DNA of 64,000 nt, from positions 1,116,001-1,180,000 of the forward strand of contig JANCIK010000002.1 in assembly GCA_028532985.1 (NCBI GenBank), in the 5' to 3' direction. Shown here one piece after another: positions 54,061-64,000 of the stretch. The position numbers and the translations under genes were made by a program. Under the pieces are notes generated by a model. It was not told the DNA's origin, made no database searches, and was given only the letters and a program-made list of their open reading frames with translations. This DNA is from Stropharia rugosoannulata. Its lineage: Eukaryota > Basidiomycota > Agaricomycetes > Agaricales > Strophariaceae. Each line of letters begins with the position of its first letter. Position 1 is the first letter of the stretch.

Positions 54061-55020
54061 ATGATGCGCCTGCCTGTCGGCCTACCTTGCCTGACTCCGG
54101 CCAGGACCTACTTCGTGCCCACCCGCTTGCTCAGCTCTACTCCCACCCTTCTGAACAAGACGGCACACTCCCGGCAGCTCCGGTCCTCCCACTGCCTCAA
54201 CCCGCCGTCCCGGCAACTCCACACCTCGCCCACCCAGCATGCCTCGCCGCCCCCGCTGTGGCAGTTCTCGCCAGAAGTCATCAACGCGCTACGCACTTCA
54301 ACGATGTTCCTGACGCTCAAAGACAAGCCCGAGGCATTTGCTGCAATGGCGCACTTCACGGCCGTGCTTGAGGAGAGCAGTCCGTTTCTCTGCTTTTTCT
54401 TTTATGTTGCGGTTGGTACTCATATATTATTGCTCTTTTTTGTTTTATCTAACCCATTTTTCCGGCTGAATTATGATTTGGGAAACTTTGTACTGTCTGT
54501 GTGCCTTGCTTCTTAAGTAAGCCGCCCTTGCAAATTCGCCTTCTCTCATCCGGCCCTCTTGCCTCTCCTATCGCCTGCTCCCACACTCTGGCCTCGGGGA
54601 TGGATCGCACTGACACTGTGAGTCGCAGTCGCAGATGCAGTCGAGGACAACGCTTAGGTTGACGGGCAGAGTGCATATATGGGAAGTGAAACCGGACTCT
54701 GGGTGTGGCCCGGTGGGTGATTATGGGTGGAGATGTATGCGGTTTACGCATTGGCATTGGTCTGTGTGGTACACTCTTGACCGAGTTGGGTAGCCTGCAA
54801 CAAGACCTCCCCTAGGTCAGGCTTTTAGTCATACAAGGGTGGGCGCGGGTGCGTTACGCGTTATATTGGATTGCGGGGTGAGGTAATGGAGTATTCACAT
54901 CGGGAACGTTGATTCAGATTAAGTGAATGGGGACTGACTTGATTTATTTACAGAAGCCCATACAGGTTGCTGCAGGACCTCTCTGCGCTCGAAGTAGGCG
55001 GCGGAGGCAAATATGACAGC
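54061..55020 (+). pseudogene. Presequence-gene paralogue, copy b, decayed
   Basis: Exon 1 (54061-54379) aligns throughout with 39637-39952, with the same MMR start, RQLHTS and WQFSPEVINALRTS blocks. Its 5' splice site has changed from GTGCGT to GTCCGT. Of exon 2 only the last dozen codons remain (around 54590-54630), and exon 3 (from about 54956) is frameshifted. Loss of the donor and of most of exon 2 makes it a pseudogene. An open frame to 54516 through the unspliced intron would encode a 151-residue variant, which I think is not a real protein. Confidence 0.6.
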
Positions 55021-56119
55021 GAGGAGTGGGAGTGAGTATGAGTATGTAGTGGGGTGTATGTATGGAGAGTGGATGGGGAAGGACGGGCCCGTCTAGAATG
55101 GAAGCGGCGTCACTGTCGAAGCCAAGGTAGGTCAGTACTAGTGTTTCTCACCACAGCTGGCTCACGATGACCTGGTGTGCTGCATGCAGAACATATATTT
55201 GGTCCATGGTCTACCATTATTCACGTCTGTTCGTGCTTGAACCATACCGGTCCGAGTTTCAGGCAGATGGGCGCGCCTATAGTGGGTACATTAACGTCGT
55301 TGGATTGATTTGTTCCTGGCTGACCTCAGGAATTGGTACAGCCAACTCGGTTTTCTATTAAATGAGGTAGCACTGTTGAAGGACTGCAGAATAACTAGGC
55401 TACATCTTATTCCAACAGTCTTAATATTGTCACGTAGGAGCCGTGTTTGTGGGGCATCGTTGCCTTGCTACGCAACATCTGTTTTACGCACAGAATGCGC
55501 CAGTAGAAGCGGCGGGATAAGGCCGGTGGGATTACATGACCTGTGAGTAATGATAATTTAATAAATGGATTATGGAGAGTACAATGAATGTACCATGTAG
55601 TCTGATTCACCTTGGTCATTCCAGAACATGACAGAGCCAAATCGATGGATGAGAGGGTCATGAGGCAAAGGCCCTGGTTAATAATGTGCCAGCGCGCTGG
55701 TGCTTCGTATGAGGCATGTACATCCCCTGACAAAATGAATAGCGCAGTAATGGCACAGGGGTATATTACGCTGCGTGCACTGAGGACCTATCGTGTACGT
55801 CCGTTGTATGCCCCTCTGTAGGAAATGTAGGTTTTAATGATTAGCATTGTAAAAGGGTGAACATACTTTGGCTTTGGATCAGCTGCGCAGCAAGTGAGCA
55901 AACACATCCGCCACATAAATGGACATGCAGCGGGAGCGGCACAGTCTGAGGGGGTGCTCTGCAGCCAGTGTAGCGACCTCTGCTATTGTCTGGCTGTTGT
56001 TGGCACAACTTCTACATTGCGTGTACGGTATGTACAATTGAGCCGGTCCAAAGTGAGAGATAGCAGAAGAATGGTTGGGCCGTCAGAGAATGAATGTTGT
56101 GACACAACTTCGGGAGTGG
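55021..56119. other. Unannotated stretch
   Basis: No recognisable gene, repeat or mobile element could be supported on either strand. Confidence 0.35.
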
Positions 56120-57560
56120 ATGAGTGATGGAAACGGACGGCGGGTGGCGGGATGGGGGCGGGAGACAGGCGGGCGGATGTAGGTGGGAGGCAAATGAGTG
56201 AGGGCGATGATCGAGGGCCTGGAGTTAATCTTGCTGTGGGGACGTGATGCGTGAGGGCAGTGGGATGGTTGATGGGAGTAGTGGAGAGAAGGACCCACAC
56301 AACAAATATAATTATAATGTCCCACTGCCAATCCCATTGGCCGCTCCGTTTGATGCTCAAAGACATGCCGGACGCGTTTCACCGCATGGAGTGCTTTGCA
56401 GCCGTGGGCGCGTACTCAAGGAGTGCAGTCCTTTTCGTTTGTGATGTGTATACTCTATTTCACATTTTCTGCCCGTGTTCTATTTGTTTGTTTCACTGTG
56501 CTCAAGCTCATTCTGCCTTGCCTTCCTTGCTCGCTTCCTCCTTTGCTCTGCATGTCCTGAACTATTGACTGCGCTGCCTGTCTCCGTTTGCGGCCTGATC
56601 TTCTACATCTGCCTGCTCTAGACATAGTTATAGTTAACGGGAGAGGGCAAGGAGTGCCCCGGATGTCAGGAACCACGAACAGCCCAAACAAGTAGTGACC
56701 CCGCAGGGAGAGAGCAATGGGGTGAGCAGCCTGAGCCAGGGCGAGGTTGCAAGGGGCGTCGTGCCAGATGCTTGTCGAACAGCATCTTAACCGTACTGCG
56801 GGGGTGGGTAAAAGAGCTGAATATCCTGGTCAATAGGAACTGGATGTAGGAGGCATTGTGGGTTGACACTGCATAGAGGATAATGGGAAGTGTTTGCGCA
56901 GGAGAATGTTGCATTGGTGGGGGAAGGTGGTGGACCAAGGCAGGCAAGAAGCGTATAGAGATGTGTCCAAGTGTAAGTTATGCGATGAATAGAAAGCATA
57001 AGAAAACACAAGACAAAATTAGGGGCAGATCTTACATTCAGCACCCGAAACCACAAAATGCGTGAAAAGAGCGGACTTCTCTCCCCAGAACGGAAGCAAG
57101 TGCGTCGGTATTTGGGCGTGTCCTTGAGTATGAGGTATATCCATTCGCCTTGAGGGAAAGCTTACACAAAAAGAGCGGCACGCGGAATGAGAGAGATGTT
57201 AACTGGCGCGCGGAACGGGCGGGCTCGACGAGCCAGGCGGGCATCTTTCTGACTCCTGAGACGAGGGTGGGCAAAGTGCCGATCAGAGAAGGTGCAGGCG
57301 TCTCGATGGCAGGGTAAGGCTAGGCGTGCAGGCGGGCGGTTGTGTCATCGTGGTTCGTGCAAACGGGTTACAGTAACATCAACGGCGGCGGCTGGCAGCC
57401 ATGTACGGAGGCAAATGAGCGAGGGCTCACGCAGGGGCCGGCATCACTGTCCAGTTGTGAGGACAGGCAGCGGGAGACGGCAGGCGTGTGACAAGCGAGG
57501 GAAGACGAAGCGGCACGCGATGCCGGGGTGGCCGAGGGCGGGGCAGCAGCAATGTTCTGG
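56120..57560. repeat. Segmental repeat block R, copy 3, containing a gene fragment
   Basis: Carries the R landmarks GGTGGACCAAGGCAGGCAAG, GCGATGAATAGAAAG and GTGTCATCGTGGTTCGTGC in order. Around 56330-56430 it contains a piece resembling the end of exon 1 of the presequence gene (LMLKDMPDAFHRMECFAAV), in a different order from copy 1, so this unit is rearranged. Confidence 0.5.
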
Positions 57561-57599
57561 ACGAGCATGGGCTTATGGAGAGAAGGACGCCCTTGCCTC

Positions 57600-57780
57600 C
57601 GTCTGCCTACCCCAAAGCGTCCAGCTCACATGCATAACCACCATTTATGGCCCCGGCACCTCTGGCCCTCTCACAGATTCAGCCCGCCGTCTTACCACGC
57701 CCGCCATGGCACTCCTCGCCCGAAGTCATCAACCCACGGTGCAGCTCGACAGTGTTCCAGACGTACTCAAGGGGAGCAGT
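57600..57780 (+). pseudogene. Presequence-gene exon-1 fragment, copy c
   Basis: Decayed exon-1 match: CGCCCGAAGTCATCAACC and ACAGTGTTCCAGACG correspond to the SPEVIN and TVFQT part of copy a, with frameshifts between them. It ends at GGGGAGCAGTGAGTT, the equivalent of the exon-1 splice donor. Confidence 0.5.
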
Positions 57781-59230
57781 GAGTTCTGTTTCCTTTTATC
57801 TTGTGTGCCGTGCCACCATCCTCACATGCTCCCCCCATCCCGAATACTGGACTTGCCAAGGACTTGCCCAGCCGTCTCCCGTCTGCTTTGTCCGCTGCGC
57901 ACTCTCGTGCTGTGGCTCTCCATCCTGCCAATTACCAGCGCATCTAATATACCTGTTCACGCGCTCCAAGTCGAGTGCCCTTCACGCGTCCTCACTCCGT
58001 CCATTCCTCTTGATCTCATCTCGACACATCAATTCATATCCATCCGCATCTGCGCCCCATATCTTGTCAAGACCGCACATTGACCGCAAAACTACATTGC
58101 CTCTCCGTGTTGCTTCCCTTCTTCTTCCAGTGACCTTCTGGCTCACCAAAAGTACAGATAGGTGTTATACACTTACAATACAGGTCATCTACTGCTCGTA
58201 TAATAGTGTAGCAGGCCAGATTGGACCCATCTTTTGTCTTCCTTCACCATACGCACTGGCGGGCAGTACACATTTCATGCTCGTGCTCTTCCTGTGTTTC
58301 TGCTATTGGCAGGTCTGGATGCCATACCTTTGCACAACATACTGTAGGGAACAACACCTTGCCTTACCCCAATACACCACCACATTCGACATTTACAAAA
58401 CTCAAGATCAATGACGCTGTACCAAGTAAGCCATGCTTTTGTTCTGTTCACTACTAACTTCCTCTTGTTTTAATTCCCCCCTCCCTGGCATACTTTCCTC
58501 ACCTGCTGTCCCGAAGCTAGTGCTCCTTCACACCTGCACTTGTACGTGTCATTATCGCCACTCCTTCAGCTCTGGCATCTCTTTCTGTGGATAAATTAAG
58601 TCACCGGCTCGCTCCATTGTCCGCTAGTATGCATTTCAACGTGAAAGCTGCGGTACCCCTCCTTTCCCATTTGCAACTGCAAGTGTTGTGCAAGGGCACA
58701 TACATCCCAGTGATTGTGACTCACCATATTCGCCAAATCTAACTATATTGCTCGCCCAGCACAGTTGGGTAGCTGCACTGTAGATGTCGGCAAAAGGACA
58801 GGAGGTGTCATCCCGGGCATGCATGTGCGGGTTGTGGAGAGTAGAGATAGCATGCATTGTGGAGGGGTTACGTTGACAATGCGGGGATGGAACCGTCCAC
58901 TACGGGGCTGGGACACGTTCCCAGGTCGCGTGTTGCCTAGACAGACAGCGCAAACAAACACGGTCAAGCTATTGAATGAAACCCTACAGCATGCGGGCGC
59001 CCGGTATGGATGAATGGTGGGATGGGGAATAGTAGGTGAGTGATCCGCACCGCGGTGACGATTCGGGGAGCACTAGTGCGGGGTGCTGAGAGCCTGAGTT
59101 GGCACAAGGGCTACGGCTGGCGTAGGATAGAGCTGTCTGTAGATGTTCAGTCGGGTAGACATGCGGGTTGGTCCATCGTCGTGGTCGCTGGTGAAACAAT
59201 ATTATCAAAGGGGCGTTCGCCTTCTGGGTG
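57781..59230. other. Unannotated stretch, pyrimidine-rich then GC-mixed
   Basis: No supported gene. Long open frames at 57650-58410 have no domain and are composed of Cys/Ser/Pro/Leu runs typical of unselected pyrimidine-rich DNA. Confidence 0.35.
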
Positions 59231-60032
59231 TATGGTGAGTTATTTGCACCATAATTCGCACGGCGCGCGACTCATTGATGGCACCGCCGCGCGCGACTCA
59301 ACCGGTTCGGCAGGTTATTATTTTGACTGCTACATCCCAGAGCAGCCCATACTTACCTCATATTATGTCCTCTGCATATTATATTATATCAAGAAGTAGA
59401 GTTGATTGTAGTTTAATGTTGGTTTAATGACATTTTGTACCTATGATGGGATTTGCCGAAATATTCCCACGACTTGCCCGCCGCGCGCGACTCTCTGAAG
59501 GACTGCCGCGCGCGACTCAAAGCAAGTGGTCATTTTCAAATGCACCATTATATGTTTTTTTATGAATAGTAACAGTATATGTGTGGTACATACAGTATGA
59601 GTACACAGATTCTACAGTAATGTGAGGAAATACATCCATGTTTGAGAAGGAACTACTACTGAAATTTGATTAAAATATGTGCCTAAGTCCCCATGAATTG
59701 AATTAAAAGTATTTGAGCTGAAAAGGAGGAGATATATAGCTTTATTGTGTACTCAAATGCTATCATTTATGGGTGATATTGGATGGCTTAGTGCAGTTGT
59801 AAGTACAAAAAAGCAGGAAAAACTCGCCCTGTATGCCTCTCAAAGGGATTGATAACCACAAACTCCAGCAATTTACTATTTATACAATACATATACCTAC
59901 ATATACTTTATTTCTACTCTAAACACCCAGGGTATAGTGAAACAAGCACTGTCCCCTCACTTTGAGTCGCGCGCGGCAGTGCCATCAATGAGTCGCGCGC
60001 CGTGGGAATTGTGGTGCAAATAACTCACCATA
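59231..60032. mobile_element. MITE of the hairpin-ended family, copy 2
   Basis: The terminal inverted repeats of about 71 bp (59231-59301 and 59962-60032) differ at only three or so positions. The first 20 bases, TATGGTGAGTTATTTGCACC, equal those of the MITE at 10635. The rest of the repeat is different: here it carries CGCGCGACTC motifs, with extra copies at about 59482-59520. TGGGTG flanks both sides (59225-59230 and 60033-60038). No ORF. Confidence 0.82.
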
Positions 60033-60569
60033 TGGGTGCGTCGGTCTGCGCACATGTTATCACAACTAACATTGTACAACTGGGTTTAGCTTACTCATGC
60101 GCGCACAACTCTGTTCCCCGACGCACAATCAGTCGCGCATATACTTATGGCCCAGTGCATGCTCTTGTTCATTTGCTGACGAGTCACCGAGTGTCGTCTA
60201 CGCTCCCCCTTGGCTACTGTTTTATTATATGCTCACCCAGGGATGAGTGTATGTATTACAGATAATGGTAGAGCAGATCCATCACGAAATGCGTTAAGTA
60301 CAGCCAGTTGTTCCAAAAACAATCAGTCATATAGCTCATTCCCACCACAGATAGGCCCTGATTACGCTTCAAATCCTCCTCTACCACAGGTAGAAGAGAG
60401 ACCACGACCAAAACCACGCCCAAAGCGGCAGACGACCTAAATATATCGTCTATATACATGTCATAATCCGTATTACTCAGTAGCTCTAGACTTTCACAGA
60501 TGTATTACAGACGTGGGCAAACTCTGTACTATTATCCAGACGTTTACTGGCCTTATACGGACCTCCTTA
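60033..60569. other. Unannotated stretch
   Basis: No supported gene. A short Pro/Arg/Lys-rich open segment near 60360-60440 has no context to call it coding. Confidence 0.3.
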
Positions 60570-60690
60570 CAGCTTGCACGGACGCATGTACAGTTTGCAC
60601 GGACGCATACTTAGTTTGCACGGACATGCACGGACACATGCGCAATTTGCACGGATCTGACATTACCTTGCATGGATGTTGAACGGACGC
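60570..60690 (+). repeat. Short tandem repeat TTTGCACGGACGCATA-type
   Basis: About five degenerate units of 15-22 bp around TTGCACGGACGCAT, ending in GCACGGACGTGCCACGGAC. Confidence 0.7.
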
Positions 60691-60709
60691 ACGGACGTGC
60701 CACGGACTT

Positions 60710-60975
60710 TTCTTGGTGCCCGAGCTACGGGGTTGGATCTGACTGACACCGTCCGAGTCGAAACTGAGGTTGACGCTCAGAGTGAATTGGACGATTGTGA
60801 TTATGGGTGGGCACGCCCGCGTTTCGCGTTATCTTTCATCGCAAGGGGAAGGCGTAGGCTTGAGATCATTCTCATCGGGAATGGAGACTTATTTAATTTG
60901 TTTTGCAGAAACTCATGCAGAAGCTGCAGAACCTCGCCGCGCTCGTGAAGGCCGCGACAAGAGCGCTGGCAAGCG
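60710..60975 (+). pseudogene. Presequence-gene exon-2 end and exon 3, copy d
   Basis: CTACGGGGTTGGATCTGACTGAC matches the TAGLDLTD end of exon 2. After a roughly 145-nt intron ending TTTTGCAG, exon 3 reads KLMQKLQNLAALVKAAT, close to copy a (KLMQELQDLAALAKKAT). The donor has changed from GTGAGT to GTCCGA and exon 1 is missing, so it is a pseudogene. The short intron shows the ancestral size of intron 2. Confidence 0.6.
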
Positions 60976-62479
60976 TCATAGCTGGGGGTCCGAAGTATAA
61001 GGTGTCAGCGACCGGGGTGTATGCATGGGGTATGCTATTGGGAGTGCGAGTGCGATTGGCATTGGGATTGCCAAGGATGAACGATTTTTAAAGCGAATAT
61101 AAGTGAAGGAAGTGGAAAAAAATAATTTACAGTACATACCTCGCTGTTCATGGTGGGTGTGAGCAGTAGTGCACAGCCCTGCAATATGATAGGAGAAGAG
61201 TCGACTGAGAGGGATGGGATGAGTACCGAGGATAGAGGGAACAGGGAGAGTGCGGCACATAGTGGTACAGACAGGATTCAGCGCGTGTGCTCCTGCTATA
61301 CTTAGCAGTTTTGTCCGGTCCCAGAGCTAGTGTGTACGGTGAGGCGTATGCTCTCTGGGGCATGGGTACGGGCGGCATGGCGTCCTAGTCAGCGAGGAAG
61401 GCGAGGAAGGCGACGCAGGACGAACCTGCCGCCTCATCATCGCGGACGTTGAACGTTTGTGGTCGGACCCGAATGGCGTCCAGGTGTGTTCAGTATACAT
61501 CGACTTCAAAGAGGCGCACATAGCGCCAGCGGAAAGGACTGTGTTGCCCGATGCTGTAGCTTACTGAGCACACGAACAAGCGCGGTTGCTGTGAACGAGC
61601 TCAGGCAAGTTGAGGTAGTCAGTTCCACATTCAACATTTATAAAAGCCGTGCCTTATTCTATTCCGAGTCCATTCCTCTTGTTTTTAATTTCCCCTTCCT
61701 ATTATTCCTCCCACCCCGCCGTCCTTAATAACATACTACTCATCCCTTACCTTCCTTCTTGGGAGTCAAACAGCGCATATTAGCTGCGGGGCGGCCTCTC
61801 CTGCCCAACAGGTGAGTAGAGAGTGCGCGGGTAGTCGATGGCACGTAGTTGGCTTACGTAGAGAATTCATGCTAACTATAGACAGGGATGGAAATGGCGG
61901 AGCCTCGGTGGGTGGGCGGGTTGTGGACGGATGAGGTGAAGCGAAGGTGGGACGGTGGTTAAGAGCGCGTGAGAAGCCAGACAAGGGTCAACGAGCACAA
62001 ACTGAGACAGGGCAAGGTAATAGTCATAGAATTGCTGGACTCAAGCACGGTTGCACATCAAACGCGTCAACGTCATCCTTGAGCTTGAGTATCTAGTACA
62101 CAGTAGAGCTGTGTAGCGAGCATGCTGATCACATAGAGCGCAAAATTCTGCGTGACAAACGCGAGGCATGGCGGCACGATATACATTCGTCCAGCGCGAC
62201 GACCTGCCTGACGACATGCTTCCAAGTAGGCAAGTTTCGGAGTGAGCTGGACGGCGGAGGCAACACCAGAGGTGGCAGACAATGGAAACAATGCAAAGGC
62301 GGAGAACAGGCGTGTCGTGTACCTCAGACACTGGGATTAGTGTCAGTAGATGGCTAACGGGAGTGGGCAAGGAGCGACCAGCATGACATGGAGACGAGCA
62401 AGTCAAAACAAGGTCCCTCATGTCCAGTATACCCACTGAAAGTTCGTATCTTGCCCACCAGTCTCTATGACGGCCTGTT
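60976..62479. other. Unannotated stretch with one short open remnant
   Basis: No clear gene. At 61382-61567 an open stretch reads SEEGEEGD ... CRLIIADVERLWSDPNG and VCSVYIDFKEAH; it looks protein-like but has no ATG and I cannot place it. 61138-61200 resembles 43617-43700 downstream of the founder gene, supporting a shared duplicated unit. Confidence 0.35.
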
Positions 62480-63440
62480 AACATCGTTTACCTAGGCAAA
62501 CTGTCTTCTACACCCCTACTACCATGACAGTTAACGAGGGAGACAAAATTACAGGCTAAGGCGAGGTCGCGAAGTACGTTGTGCCAGATGCTTGTCGAAC
62601 CTCATCTTCGCTGTGCTGCGGGGGTAGGCAACAGAGCCGAATAACATGGTCAATGCAGGAGACGTCGGGGGGCAGGTTCTTCTGTTTGAAGAGGTGTCAC
62701 AGTAGTTGGTTTGCAGAGGGTCAGGACTCAGGGGGTGGGCTAGTCAAGTATAACAAGAGACGGCTGCAAGCATGAGAGGATCATAGCAAAGTGGATGAGG
62801 CAGGCAGCAGTGGGCGTGGCTGATCTGGACAGCAGGACAGGGGAAATGGGGCGACACTGCATAGAGGACAATGGGGAACAACGGGGACGGATGGAGGCAG
62901 GTGAAGAGTGTTTGTGTATGTGTCCAGACTCCAAGCCTAGGTCAAGCGATGAATAAAAAGTGTACGAAAACAGAAGGCAAAAGTAGGGAGATCTTACAGT
63001 CAGCACCCGAAACCAAAAAATCGCGAAAAACGCGTACATCTCTCCCCAGAACGGCAGAAAGCGCGTCGGTATTCGCGCGTGTCCATGAGCATCAGATATG
63101 TCCATTCACCTCAAGGAAGAGGCGCGCGGGATGTGAGAGCTGTTGACTGGCACGCAGGACGGCCGGGGTGGAGACAGGCGGGCACCGTTATGGGATAGGG
63201 GTGTGCAAGGTGTTTGGCAGAGTGTCACGTACAGGCGTCTCGATGGCGGGGTAAGGCTAGGTGCGCAGGCGGGCGGTTGTGTCATCGTGGTTCGTCCAAA
63301 CGGTAACAGAGGCAACGGCGGCAGCTGTTCATGTTGTCCGGAATCTCCGGCCCGCCTCTCCGCCATGTCCGAAGGGCGTCGGGATGGGGGCGGGAGACAG
63401 GCAGGTGCACGCAGGGGCCCGGAGTTGATATGATGATATC
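62480..63440. repeat. Segmental repeat block R, copy 4
   Basis: Same ordered landmarks as copy 1, including GAGAGGATCATAGCAAA-like, GCGATGAATAAAAAGTGTACG, GGAGACAGGCGGGCACCGTT and GGGGTAAGGCTAGGTGCGCA. It precedes another exon-1 fragment. Confidence 0.65.
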
Positions 63441-63499
63441 TACTCTACTCACAAGCGTAGCTCATCCCATCCGCGGCTCCGTTCATTTGCTACCATGGT

Positions 63500-63727
63500 C
63501 ATTGGTAACTACTCCATGCTCACATAGCACCTCGCCTGCCCGTGTCGGCCCTTCTCACCAACTCAGCCCGCTGTCCCGCCAACTCCACACCTCACTGCGT
63601 CCACCATGACACTTCTCGCCCGAGGTTATCAATGCATGCCGCAGCTCGACAGTGTTCCAGATACTCAAGGACAAGCCTGACACGCTCGCCGCATAGCGCA
63701 CTTCCAGGCTGTGCTCAAGGAATGCAG
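63500..63727 (+). pseudogene. Presequence-gene exon-1 fragment, copy e
   Basis: Decayed match to exon 1: CAACTCCACACCTCACTG, TTCTCGCCCGAGGTTATCAA, AGTGTTCCAGATACTCAAGGACAAGCC (read as VFQILKDKP in pieces) and GGAATGCAGTGAGTTTTG at the donor. Frameshifts and a stop (CCGCATAGCGC) interrupt it. Confidence 0.55.
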
Positions 63728-64000
63728 TGAGTTTTGTTTCTTTTTATCTTGCGTACCGTGCCTCCAGGCTCCTCGCATGCTCCCTTTGTCCTGAATGCTG
63801 GACTTCTGGCCGTCTCTGTTTGCAGCCCCGCTCTTCTACATCTGCTCCATCCACTGCCTCGCTTGCTGCTGGCTCTCCCGCCTCCGGATTACCAACACAT
63901 CCACCGTCTGCCTTGTGGATCTACTTGTCCACGCACTTTGAATTGCTCCGACTCGCGTGCCCTCCATGGGCCCTCAATCTTGTCAAGACCGCAAATACTA
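63728..64000. other. Unannotated right edge
   Basis: Pyrimidine-rich intron-like continuation of copy e. No exon 2 recognised before the window ends. Confidence 0.35.

Noticed and set aside
54061..54516. Copy b as an intact 151-residue protein with a C-terminal membrane segment
   Set aside because: The apparent hydrophobic tail is translated intron sequence after a mutated splice donor.
57292..58414. Two overlapping long open frames as a secreted or cysteine-rich protein
   Set aside because: They span a decayed exon-1 fragment and its pyrimidine-rich intron equivalent; frames conflict with the founder gene.

Overview
The window looks like a transposon-dense accessory region of a basidiomycete (Agaricomycete-type) genome. 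The reasons are: short introns (about 41-60 nt) with clear branch points, a KDZ-type DNA transposase with a CxC2-like cysteine cluster, a linked TET/JBP-type 2-oxoglutarate dioxygenase, Ty1/copia and Ty3/gypsy elements, a Fot1/pogo element, a Helitron remnant and MITEs. I see no rRNA gene, no convincing functional tRNA gene and no CRISPR array. Only one gene (about 39.6-42.0 kb) looks like an ordinary nuclear host gene.

Region 1 (1 to about 18.5 kb) is a large Ty3/gypsy retrotransposon running off the left edge. Gag, protease and pol lie in three successive -1 frames. A canonical GGGTTTC slippery heptamer sits just before the gag stop and a TGATG stop-start lies at the protease/pol junction. 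Pol is split by a 4.7-kb copia element (2377-7069, identical-looking 210-bp LTRs, GACAT target duplication) and carries a TAG stop inside the integrase zinc finger. Downstream of pol come a 0.77-kb MITE and then three spliced genes on the opposite strand (16820-14774, 14373-13274, 12780-11464), followed by a purine tract and a probable 3' LTR. The antisense genes repeatedly use GTGCGC(GCA) 5' splice sites, and the TGCGCGCA word also runs through the gypsy coding sequence. I infer that they belong to the retrotransposon. This is the most unusual structure in the window.

Region 2 (18.6-37.2 kb) is a KDZ transposon neighbourhood. It holds a zinc-cluster protein (18665-21780, +), a 4.5-kb foldback element whose 1.2-kb arms are near-perfect inverted copies built of tandem repeats (21963-26472), an unknown spliced gene (28679-26479, -), the KDZ transposase (29318-33346, +), an acidic unknown protein (33471-35349, +) and a TET/JBP-type dioxygenase gene (37176-35427, -) interrupted by a 461-bp MITE.

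Region 3 (37.2-64 kb) is a decayed segmental duplication. A GC-rich repeat block and a small gene for a protein with a mitochondrial-type presequence recur four to six times; only the copy at 39637-41971 has an intact splice structure. Insertions into these units are an AT-rich element inside an intron, GTGCGTGA minisatellites, an intact copia element (43805-49091, identical LTRs, 1524-residue Gag-Pol), a Helitron helicase fragment, an apparently complete pogo/Fot1 element (50593-53671) and a second MITE of the hairpin-ended family (59231-60032).

All functions are assigned by reading motifs by eye. Exon boundaries come from consensus splice sites and frame continuity and have not been tested against transcripts.
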